Origin: CAZKMQ01 sp964554065
GTDB taxonomy: Bacteria; Patescibacteriota; Patescibacteriia; Magasanikbacterales; JBBTQS01
Direction: 5' to 3'
Length of the DNA stretch: 19,186 nt
Assembly: GCA_964554065.1 (NCBI GenBank)
Contig: CAZKMQ010000011.1
Location: 1-19,186, forward strand
The position numbers and the translations under genes were made by a program. Below, one piece after another: positions 13,764 to 19,186 of the stretch (positions are counted from its first letter, which is position 1; each line of letters starts with the position of its first letter). Under the pieces are notes generated by a model that did not search any database, was not told the DNA's origin, and saw nothing but the letters and a program-made list of their open reading frames with translations.

Positions 13764-14648
13764 CTACATCACTCTCATGCGACGCCAGTGTCTCTGGCAA
13801 TCCCATTGACGAATTTCTGATTGCGCCTCTGATTGGAGGCTTTTTCGGGGGTTCTGGACTGTAGAGATCTTCACGAATTGTTTATACAAATGTGAAGGTA
13901 GTAGTGTGCTGTGCGTTGCCCAGCTCAGTATGCCATAGGTTTTGTCACCTACTACTTGTTTGAAGCTCGCACACTCCAGTCGTGAGCCATCGAACTGTGC
14001 GTGGTTCACTGTTGCTCCTCTGAAGTTCGTTCCAATCAGCATGCTTAGTGTGAAGCTTGCATTGGTCAGATCCGTTCTACTGAGGTTGGCGCGGTGCATC
14101 TTCGCCCTTTCTATGTGAGCACCGGTCAGATCGGCACCGACCAAGTTGGTGTCGTAGAACTGACTTTCGTTCGGCTTGCACGTGCATTCACTGGTTCTTT
14201 CGTTGAAAGAACACCCGGAACTCATGGGAAGCCTTCCACAGCCTTCCATGTTGTCGTAGTGGAAGTGAACGTGGTCCGTTGGCTCGGTGCGCGGTGTTTT
14301 CAGGTTGACGAGCTTCGCATTTAGCAGGTTGGCCCCTGAGAAATCAGTGCCGCCGATCTGTGCGTAGGACAAGTCTGCTCCGGAAAGGTTCAGGTCAGAC
14401 AGGTCTAGTCCGCGCAAATCACGACCACGCAGGTTTGCCCCAGGGACAAAACCATCGTCGATCATGGTCATCATGCGTTGAAGATCAGCCTTACGGTTTT
14501 CCCACTTTTTGTTCATGGTGTAGCCAGTGTCGCCGTAGGCGTAGCAGTACTGCTCAGTGTAGTGTGAGTACGTTGTAAACGCACCTAGGAAAACAATGAG
14601 GAAAAACACCGAAATTATCTGAATTAGTTTCTTGGCACGCTTGCTCAT
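13764..14648 (-). CDS. Membrane-anchored pentapeptide-repeat protein
   Basis: A 294-residue protein. A basic N terminus (MSKRAKK) and one hydrophobic helix (about residues 8-28) suggest export with a retained anchor. Two pentapeptide-repeat blocks follow, with the A(D/N)LxX pattern: GANLRGRDLRGLDLSDLNLS to GANLLNAKL, and TNLVGADLTGAHIERAKM to GATVNHAQFDGS. They would form right-handed beta-helix coils. A loop with CGRLPMSSGCSFNERTSECTC separates them and could hold disulfides outside the cell. The start at 14648 is supported by GGGAGG just upstream; the frame is open to 14702 but lacks such a site. A near-consensus promoter lies upstream. Codon use is richer in G and C than in neighbours, so acquisition is possible. 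Function unknown. Confidence 0.88.
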   Translation of the reverse strand: MSKRAKKLIQIISVFFLIVFLGAFTTYSHYTEQYCYAYGDTGYTMNKKWENRKADLQRMMTMIDDGFVPGANLRGRDLRGLDLSDLNLSGADLSYAQIGGTDFSGANLLNAKLVNLKTPRTEPTDHVHFHYDNMEGCGRLPMSSGCSFNERTSECTCKPNESQFYDTNLVGADLTGAHIERAKMHRANLSRTDLTNASFTLSMLIGTNFRGATVNHAQFDGSRLECASFKQVVGDKTYGILSWATHSTLLPSHLYKQFVKISTVQNPRKSLQSEAQSEIRQWDCQRHWRRMRVM

Positions 14649-14651
14649 TTT

Positions 14652-14658
14652 CCCTCCC
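14652..14658 (-). promoter_or_regulatory. Shine-Dalgarno site of the pentapeptide gene
   Basis: GGGAGGG on the minus strand a few bases before the ATG at 14648. It decides this start over the longer frame. Confidence 0.8.
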
Positions 14659-14716
14659 ATTGGGGTTGTCAAAGAGGTCTTATCACAGTATAAACTATTC
14701 ACACTGCGAACATGAA

Positions 14717-14745
14717 TTTATACCATAAATTAGCACTTTTGTCAA
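14717..14745 (-). promoter_or_regulatory. Strong promoter of the pentapeptide gene
   Basis: Minus-strand TTGACA (14745-14740), 17-bp spacer ending in TGG, TATAAA (14722-14717). Start near 14710 gives a ~60-nt leader, unlike the leaderless housekeeping genes. Confidence 0.82.
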
Positions 14746-14775
14746 CCCCCTTTGGTCGTTGAGCTTCTTTGCCTC

Positions 14776-14803
14776 GGAATATGCTAATTTATCTGCATAT
14801 TCC
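14776..14803. repeat. 9-bp inverted repeat between divergent promoters
   Basis: GGAATATGC (14776-14784) and GCATATTCC (14795-14803) are perfect inverted repeats with a 10-nt loop. They lie between the pentapeptide promoter and the rpsP promoter. It could be an operator or a weak terminator; no T-tract follows. Confidence 0.5.
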
Positions 14804-14834
14804 TCGTCTTCGTCTCTATAAAGATGCATATGCC

Positions 14835-14863
14835 TTGACGCAAAATCCAATTCCTTGTACACT
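14835..14863 (+). promoter_or_regulatory. rpsP promoter
   Basis: TTGACG (14835-14840), exactly 17 bp, TACACT (14858-14863). Start near 14870 gives a ~20-nt leader to the ATG at 14890. Confidence 0.75.
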
Positions 14864-14889
14864 ACTGCCGTACCTAGATTTACGAAATT

Positions 14890-15336
14890 ATGCTAAAAAT
14901 CAAGTTATCACGTGTTGGAAAAAAGCATCAGCCAGAATATCGTGTTGTGGTGATGGAGCATACTCGCGACCCTTGGGGACCTGCCAAGGAGATTTTGGGG
15001 TATTACAACCCGCGAACCAGCCCAAGCACTGTTGATCTTAAGAAAGACCGCATTGAATATTGGCTATCTGTTGGTGCACAAGCTACTGAAACAGTACAGA
15101 ATATCTTGATTGGTGAGGGGATTTTGAAAGGTAAAAAAGCAAAGTCCGTAACAATCAGTAAGAAGCGAGCTGCAAAGCAGGCAGATAAAGCAGTAGCTAA
15201 GGCTGACGCAGAGGCACAGGCAGCGCCGCCAACACCTGCAGCAGCAGAAGAGCCTGCACCAGAAACAGCTACGGAAGAGCCTGCGGCTCCAGAAGAAGAA
15301 AAACCAGCTGAGCCTGAACCAGCTCCAGCAGAATAA
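14890..15336 (+). CDS. rpsP: 30S ribosomal protein S16 with acidic tail
   Basis: Small-subunit ribosomal protein that stabilises 16S rRNA folding. The core (about residues 1-80) shows the S16 signature MLKIKLSRVGKKHQPEYRVV, then GPAKEILGYYNP and DRIEYWLSVGAQ. The protein is 148 residues, longer than the usual 80-90. The extra C-terminal part is a basic helix (KKRAAKQADKAVAKADAEAQ) followed by about 45 residues made almost only of Ala, Pro, Glu and Thr. No Shine-Dalgarno is evident. A terminator follows directly, so rpsP is monocistronic here rather than in the common rpsP-khpA-rimM-trmD order. Confidence 0.96.
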   Translation: MLKIKLSRVGKKHQPEYRVVVMEHTRDPWGPAKEILGYYNPRTSPSTVDLKKDRIEYWLSVGAQATETVQNILIGEGILKGKKAKSVTISKKRAAKQADKAVAKADAEAQAAPPTPAAAEEPAPETATEEPAAPEEEKPAEPEPAPAE

Positions 15337-15352
15337 TCTAAATTTTGAAGAA

Positions 15353-15382
15353 AATAGCTCGCCAAAAGCGGGTTATTTTTTT
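15353..15382 (+). terminator. rpsP terminator
   Basis: AATAGCTCGC pairs with GCGGGTTATT (two G-U) around CAAAA, followed by a T-tract. It separates rpsP from the RNA unit that starts about 40 bp further on. Confidence 0.85.
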
Positions 15383-15389
15383 AATTAAC

Positions 15390-15418
15390 TTGACGTTAAA
15401 AACACTTTTTGATAGTAT
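15390..15418 (+). promoter_or_regulatory. Promoter of candidate large RNA 1
   Basis: TTGACG (15390-15395), exactly 17 bp, TAGTAT (15413-15418). It starts 8 bp after the rpsP terminator T-tract. Start predicted near 15425. Confidence 0.75.
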
Positions 15419-15424
15419 GTGCTC

Positions 15425-16076
15425 ATCTGAATTGAGGATCTAAGAGTGCGAAAGTCCCCTGGAGTTGGTACGACATCAGCATCAGCGGCGTAGGCTCAAG
15501 GAACCGAAGCAGTGGGACTGTCTCAGAAGCTAGCTTTTAGAGCGACCATACGTTGGGGTGGAATAGAAGGGGGTACAAGAACACTTTCAAAGACCCCTAA
15601 AGAGTCCACATAATCAATATACAAAGCTGCATTGTGGCTGAGGTGAGATTTCAACTACGTGGTCGCGACATCAGTAGAATGGTAGATGGATGCCCTCGAG
15701 GCGAGCTAGGAAGCCAACAGCATCGTGGAGAGCTACCTTCGCGTTAGCTGAGTTTCTTTTCTGTGAGGTGCGCTGGTGCTGCCACGTTCGGCATTATTGT
15801 CGGATGCATCAGTGGACGCAGAAAAGGTGCTTAAATGAAAGCTGCGGTCGAGGGATATGTGCGTATACCCTCAATTCCGTACAATGGTCTATCACTCCCG
15901 GTCTCGTACTGGCTGATGTGAGTGAGGCAAGTCTGCCTTGGCCAAGGTTTGCTTGTAACATGTGCTTTCACTTCTTTGCTTTTTCTCGAAAAAAACCAAC
16001 CGACGGGTTGAGCTCTCCCCCTTCTGAGCTTTACCTGGGAGGCCTGCGAACTACGTTTGCAGGCCTTTTCTTTTTT
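15425..16076 (+). ncRNA. Candidate large structured RNA 1 (~650 nt)
   Basis: A complete transcription unit without a credible gene: promoter at 15390-15418 and a strong terminator at 16040-16076. The longest frame (165 codons from 15690) crosses the terminator and the next promoter and resembles nothing. Base composition is more balanced than in the flanking intergenic DNA, as in structured RNA. Visible helices include AGTCCC with GGGACT (near 15452 and 15513), an arm capped by the 12-nt palindrome CCTTGGCCAAGG (about 15937-15966), GAGGG/CCCTC (about 15852-15874) and AGCTC/GAGCT (near 16013-16030). GCGAAAGTCC near 15448 briefly resembles RNase P, but the other universal RNase P blocks are absent. 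Known giant RNAs (OLE, GOLLD, ROOL, HEARO) are the classes to compare; I cannot assign it. Confidence 0.6.
16040..16076 (+). terminator. Terminator of candidate large RNA 1
   Basis: A 12-bp stem AGGCCTGCGAAC/GTTTGCAGGCCT (one G-U) with loop TAC, followed by TTTCTTTTTT. Confidence 0.93.
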
Positions 16077-16097
16077 GTAAAAATTCTGGAAAAAAAG

Positions 16098-16106
16098 TTA
16101 TCCACA
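16098..16106 (+). promoter_or_regulatory. DnaA-box-like site TTATCCACA
   Basis: A perfect match to the bacterial DnaA box, 19 bp before the -35 of the large RNA 2 promoter. Other exact copies lie at 8982-8990 (by the other RNA promoter), 9123-9131 (in clpP) and 13444-13452 (in smc). Confidence 0.4.
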
Positions 16107-16125
16107 GATCATCCACTTTTTACCC

Positions 16126-16154
16126 TTGACATCATGATCATCCGTTGGTACAGT
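16126..16154 (+). promoter_or_regulatory. Promoter of candidate large RNA 2
   Basis: TTGACA (16126-16131), exactly 17 bp ending in TGG, TACAGT (16149-16154). Start predicted near 16161, in a near-palindrome GAGGTCACCTC that spans the start site. Confidence 0.8.
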
Positions 16155-16160
16155 AGGGAG

Positions 16161-17441
16161 GTCACCTCAGACGACAGAAAACAGTGAAACAACGATGACT
16201 CGGGTAAAGCTGCTTCGGCAGTGGATTCTGGATCACTCGCTGAAAAGCTGAAGGTACCTGTTTGTGAACAGTGCAATCTTTCGGGAAAGCAATGTCACTG
16301 AGCAGATATCACTTGCAACAATGTGTTCATGTGGATTTATTCACTAGAACTCGGCATGAGATAACTTCAATAGAGCCAAACACCAAGCAAGATCTGAAAT
16401 ACGAGTGACAATGGTCGCTGAAATGTGATCAAGAGTAGTTACTTACTGAATTGAATGAGCGTCATTCTTTCGGGAGTGACAATTGTACTTTACAGTGTGT
16501 AACAACGACAACGAAATCAAAGGAATAAACAGGGAATCTCTTCGGAGAAGAACTGCAGAAACCGGCGATCTCGCTGTTGGCTCAAAGTTACACTTTAGTG
16601 ACTTGGTGAGTTGTGGTACTGTTGCGGATTCTCTCAAAGATGTCAGGTTGTTAGCACTGGTTTTCGGACCAGCGTCAACAGTTAGGCAACAGCGAGAGTT
16701 GAAACAGCGGTTAAGCAACAAGCCATTGAGGAATGGACTAAGGGATCTGCATTGCAGAACCATAGTGTGAAAGAGACTGCTACCTAGTAAGCGCCTTGCT
16801 AAGCGTTTATGATGGATACTCCTAACCCAAAAAGGACTATGCTGAGGATCGCCCAATCACAGGCACCTTTGTAGAAATCTTTTTGGTAGTACGATTCGGG
16901 TGACCCTAACGTACAATGGAGGAACTTCTGCTCTAGCTCGGTTTAGCGGCCGGTCAAGATGTAGTACTAGCGGTTTCTCGTTACAGAAGACTAGACAGGT
17001 TGTGTTTTGCCAAAACCAGTTTCCTACTGTAACACCACTTTGATTCTTTTTTGAAAAGCACCCTGATACTGGCTGGACTCTTCGGAGTTTGGAAATGGCC
17101 CAGTTGATAGCTTTGAAGAACTGAATAACCAGAAGGGAAACCTTCTTGGAATGCTCCTTTGGTGAACGTGATTTGCAATCACTTCATCTCTGAAGATGAG
17201 AAAGTCAGACTGTTCAACGCATTTCGGTGCGAGGTTCAAGAGGCCGCCCTTCTTCAGAAAAAAAAGGTAGAGGTGTAGACCTTTAGTAGTGGACGATGAA
17301 AAACTCCAAACTGCTAAAGAAGCATTCCACCCTAATCCAAACCTCTTTACACCAGTTCTCTTAACGAGAATAGGTGGAGTACGTGACGCTAACACGTTGC
17401 ACGCTCAAAAGCCCAATGAACTTTGTTCGGCGGGCTTTTTT
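16161..17441 (+). ncRNA. Candidate giant structured RNA 2 (~1,280 nt)
   Basis: A near-consensus promoter and a terminator bound about 1,280 nt with no credible coding frame. Six hairpins have UUCG tetraloops on 4-8 bp stems: 16210-16221, 16461-16480, 16537-16548, 16657-16672, 17075-17090 and 17218-17231. A GAAA loop caps 17131-17146, and further simple hairpins occur at 16258-16271 and 17358-17372. UUCG loops are strand-specific, so they support the plus strand as the RNA. The 5' end GTCACCTC (16161-16168) can pair with GAG and GTGAC at 17377-17387 (3-nt bulge), closing the molecule just before the terminator. No 16S/23S, tmRNA, RNase P or intron signature was seen. Function unknown; size and architecture resemble the ornate large bacterial RNAs as a class. 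Confidence 0.65.
17407..17441 (+). terminator. Terminator of candidate giant RNA 2
   Basis: AAAAGCCC pairs with GGGCTTTT; an inner GAAC/GTTC hairpin extends it, and six T residues end it. Confidence 0.88.
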
Positions 17442-17462
17442 AATAGAATAAAACATAAAATA

Positions 17463-17491
17463 TTGACAAAACTATCTTTTTATGATATATT
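17463..17491 (+). promoter_or_regulatory. khpA promoter
   Basis: TTGACA (17463-17468), exactly 17 bp, TATATT (17486-17491). Start near 17498 gives a ~78-nt leader with a small GTCCC/GGGAT hairpin (about 17512-17528). No strong Shine-Dalgarno precedes the ATG. Confidence 0.8.
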
Positions 17492-17575
17492 TATTTCGCC
17501 AATACGCGCTGCGTCCCGCATAATGGGATGGTCGACAGTGCTACAGTAAGGCAGTAATTCTAAGCTAAGAAAGCT

Positions 17576-17929
17576 ATGGAAAAGGATCAGGAGTTCGTTG
17601 AGAACATTGTAAAAGCGTTGGTTAATCATCCTGAGGATGTAAGAACCGAGCGCAAAGTCGACGAGCGCGGTGTACTTATCACCCTGTACGTGAACCCATC
17701 AGACATGGGATACGTGATCGGGCGTCAAGGTAAGACCGCAGAAGCTATCCGCCGTTTGGTTCGCACCATTGGTGCAATGAATGATGCGCGTGTAAACTTG
17801 CGTATTTATGAGCCAGAAGGGTCACGCCGTTCATTTGAAAAACGGGAAGACCGCGATGAAGATCGTGGTGGATCAGCAGTTGAGACTGAAGACGTGGACA
17901 TGTCTGCAGTTGAAGACTTGAATATCTAA
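17576..17929 (+). CDS. khpA: KH-domain RNA-binding protein
   Basis: Small single-KH RNA-binding protein of the KhpA/YlqC family, a global RNA-binding partner (with KhpB/Jag) in other bacteria. The 117-residue protein has the KH core at about 1-78, with GRQG (49-52) in YVIGRQGKTAEAIRRLVR as the nucleic-acid-gripping GxxG loop. An acidic, Arg-rich tail of about 38 residues (REDRDEDRGG onward) extends beyond the usual 75-80 residues. In many bacteria khpA lies directly after rpsP. Here the two are 2.2 kb apart, with the two candidate large RNAs between them, which makes KhpA an obvious (inferred) candidate binder. A clean terminator follows. Confidence 0.93.
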   Translation: MEKDQEFVENIVKALVNHPEDVRTERKVDERGVLITLYVNPSDMGYVIGRQGKTAEAIRRLVRTIGAMNDARVNLRIYEPEGSRRSFEKREDRDEDRGGSAVETEDVDMSAVEDLNI

Positions 17930-17930
17930 A

Positions 17931-17961
17931 TTGATACTCAAAGAAAGACCGTGGTATATTT
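17931..17961 (+). promoter_or_regulatory. Possible promoter inside the khpA terminator
   Basis: An extended -10 TGGTATATT (-10 at 17956-17961) with TTGATA at 19-bp spacing. It would drive the membrane gene at 17980 with a leader of about 12 nt. Spacing is long, so the call is weak. Confidence 0.3.
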
Positions 17962-17975
17962 ACCACGGTCTTTTG
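17945..17975 (+). terminator. khpA terminator
   Basis: A 13-bp perfect stem (17945-17957 with 17962-17974) with loop TATT, ending in CTTTT. The T-tract is short but the stem is strong. Confidence 0.88.
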
Positions 17976-17979
17976 GTTA

Positions 17980-19186
17980 TGAAAAAAACAACAAAAATTT
18001 TTCTAGCGATGATCGGCATCACTTTGTTAAGTGCTTTGTCTTTTCAGTTTGCAGTTTTGCATAGTACACTATTGTTTATAATGACTATTGGGCTTTTTGG
18101 TTTGGCGCTGTGGAAGTTCGAGTATGCAGTGCTTGTGTTACTTGCAGAACTGTTTTTTGGATCAAAAGGTCATTTATTTTGGCATGATGTAGATGAAACT
18201 CGGATTTCAATTCGCATGGCATTGTTTGGAGTTGTGATGTTGGCGTGGCTAATTGATCGTTTGCGGCGCAAAAAACTTCCACAGCTTCTCAAACACAAAG
18301 CATTTCAATACATTTTGCCTTTTTTCATTATACTTGCGTACGCGGTGTTTAATGGTTTGCAAAATTACTCAGTCGCGCAAGTTTTTGCAGATGCAAATAA
18401 TTGGCTGTATGTGTTGATTGTTTTTCCGTTGTTTGATGTTGCTGTTGAACATAAGCATTTTTTTACAAAACTTTCCACACTATTCAAAGCAGCTATTGCA
18501 TTTCTAATCACAAAAGCAACATTCTTTTTTATAGTATTTGCGCTTTCCGTTCCGTGGCTCACTGAGCTGCTTTACCACTTTGAACGCCAAACCGGTGGTG
18601 GGCAAATGGCACCGGCAGCAGATGGGATGTGGAGGATATATTTTTGGTCTGAGTTATTTTTAATTCCTGCTTTTTTCTTTGCACTACATGCACTGCATAA
18701 TCGATTGAAAAAAACCAAAGCTTCATATCCGCGCAGCTCAATAGTATATTTCCAGACCAAAGAGTTTTATGTGCTTGCTGCGATTGTTTTTGCGCTGGTT
18801 TTGACTCTATTTAGAAGCTTTTGGGTAGGTGTGTTGGTTGGTGTTGGTGTTTGGTTCATTGTAGCGGTGTACAAAGAGAAAAAAATTATTCAAGTTATAC
18901 AAACTTTGACTGCACTTGTGGTTTCTGCGGTTCTTGTAACCGGGTTTGTTGGATTCGCTGGTCAGGGTCTGGCAAAGATCGCCGGAGCGCGCCCAGAAAT
19001 CCAAAAAGAATTATTTTCAGCAGGCGAGCCTGGCGTACAGAACAGAATCAATCAATTTATGCCGCTCGCGATTCAAATCAAGCAAAATCCAGTTTTAGGT
19101 TCAGGATTTGGCACTCAAATAACATATGACAGCATTGACCCGCGCACTCGCGGCCAAGTAACAACCTCAGCACTTGAACTTGGCTG
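17980..19186 (+). CDS. O-antigen-ligase-like polytopic membrane protein (3' end outside window)
   Basis: An open frame of 402 codons runs from ATG 17980 to the window end without a stop. It starts MKKTTKIFLAMIGITLLSAL, has about nine hydrophobic segments, and shows features of the O-antigen ligase / polymerase (Wzy, WaaL) superfamily. These are the motif LTLFRSFWVGVLVGVGVW, a large loop containing GQMAPAADGMWRIYFWS, and QNPVLGSGFGTQITYDSI near the end. Such proteins join or polymerise glycans on the outer face of the membrane. The start follows the khpA terminator by 5 nt with no clear Shine-Dalgarno. Ligase and polymerase cannot be told apart by sequence alone, and surface-polysaccharide genes may continue beyond the window. 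Confidence 0.8.

Noticed and set aside
15690..16187. A 165-codon frame in the rpsP-khpA gap
   Set aside because: It runs through a strong terminator (16040-16076) and the next promoter, has no ribosome site, and its composition looks random.
15425..17441. rRNA, tmRNA, RNase P or SRP RNA in the large gap
   Set aside because: None of the universal blocks I know (16S GTGCCAGCAGCC, tmRNA 3' T-arm with CCA, RNase P GAGGAAAGTCC with ACAGAA..CGG, SRP domain IV) is present; only a short GAAAGTCC was seen.
15440..17441. Group II intron, suggested by GTGCGAAAG near 15446
   Set aside because: No domain V hairpin with the AGC...GTT pattern is visible near a 3' end, there is no maturase, and the flanks are a promoter and a terminator rather than an interrupted gene.
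1..19186. Alternative genetic code (TGA read as Gly, as in Gracilibacteria/Absconditabacteria)
   Set aside because: All recognised genes are full length under the standard stops and no in-frame TGA interrupts a conserved domain.
1..19186. CRISPR array or transposase-bearing insertion sequence
   Set aside because: No regularly spaced direct repeats and no transposase or recombinase motif were found; the only mobile-like element is the hairpin at 3169-3310.

Overview
The window looks like part of a Candidate Phyla Radiation (Patescibacteria, Parcubacteria-like) chromosome. This is inferred from several things: moderately AT-rich DNA, very compact gene packing, a shortened SMC, an S16 protein with an Ala/Pro/Glu tail, VanW-type surface proteins, and little operon structure. 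The standard stop-codon code fits every recognised gene. There is no rRNA, CRISPR array or transposase.

Layout. 1-3073: the 3' part of dnaE converges on tsaD and their stop codons overlap. 3080-3420: a 142-bp hairpin-forming element abuts the 3' end of a tRNA-Glu gene. 3422-4802 (minus): a beta-carbonic-anhydrase-like protein and an unrecognised gene. 4918-8614 (plus): a Ca2+/cation exchanger with a small Cys-containing membrane protein, then hsp20 with a vanW-family gene. 8612-9012: no credible protein, but a promoter, helices and terminator suggest a ~400-nt RNA on the minus strand. 9110-10724 (minus): clpP and an nrnA-like DHH phosphoesterase. 10733-11325: a face-to-face palindromic promoter, a short RNA or attenuator, and a small basic protein. 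11437-13689: a short smc. 13764-14648 (minus): a membrane-anchored pentapeptide-repeat protein. 14890-15336: rpsP. 15390-17441: about 2 kb with no credible protein gene. 17576-17929: khpA. 17980-end: a partial O-antigen-ligase-like membrane protein with no stop codon inside the window.

The most unusual part is 15390-17441. rpsP and khpA are usually close neighbours. Here they are separated by two consecutive promoter-terminator units, predicted to make non-coding RNAs of about 650 and 1,280 nt. The second contains six UUCG-capped hairpins and a GAAA-capped one, and its ends can pair. I cannot assign either RNA to a known family (not tmRNA, RNase P, SRP, 6S or rRNA by the motifs I can check). 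They are the best candidates for an undescribed system.

Regulation. Many promoters are near-consensus, with exactly 17-bp spacers. In tsaD, clpP, nrnA and the gene at 10885 the -10 box ends exactly 8 nt before the ATG, which implies leaderless mRNAs. Three genes instead have strong Shine-Dalgarno sites: the unrecognised gene at 4802, the small membrane protein at 5905 and the pentapeptide gene. So two modes of translation initiation seem to coexist.
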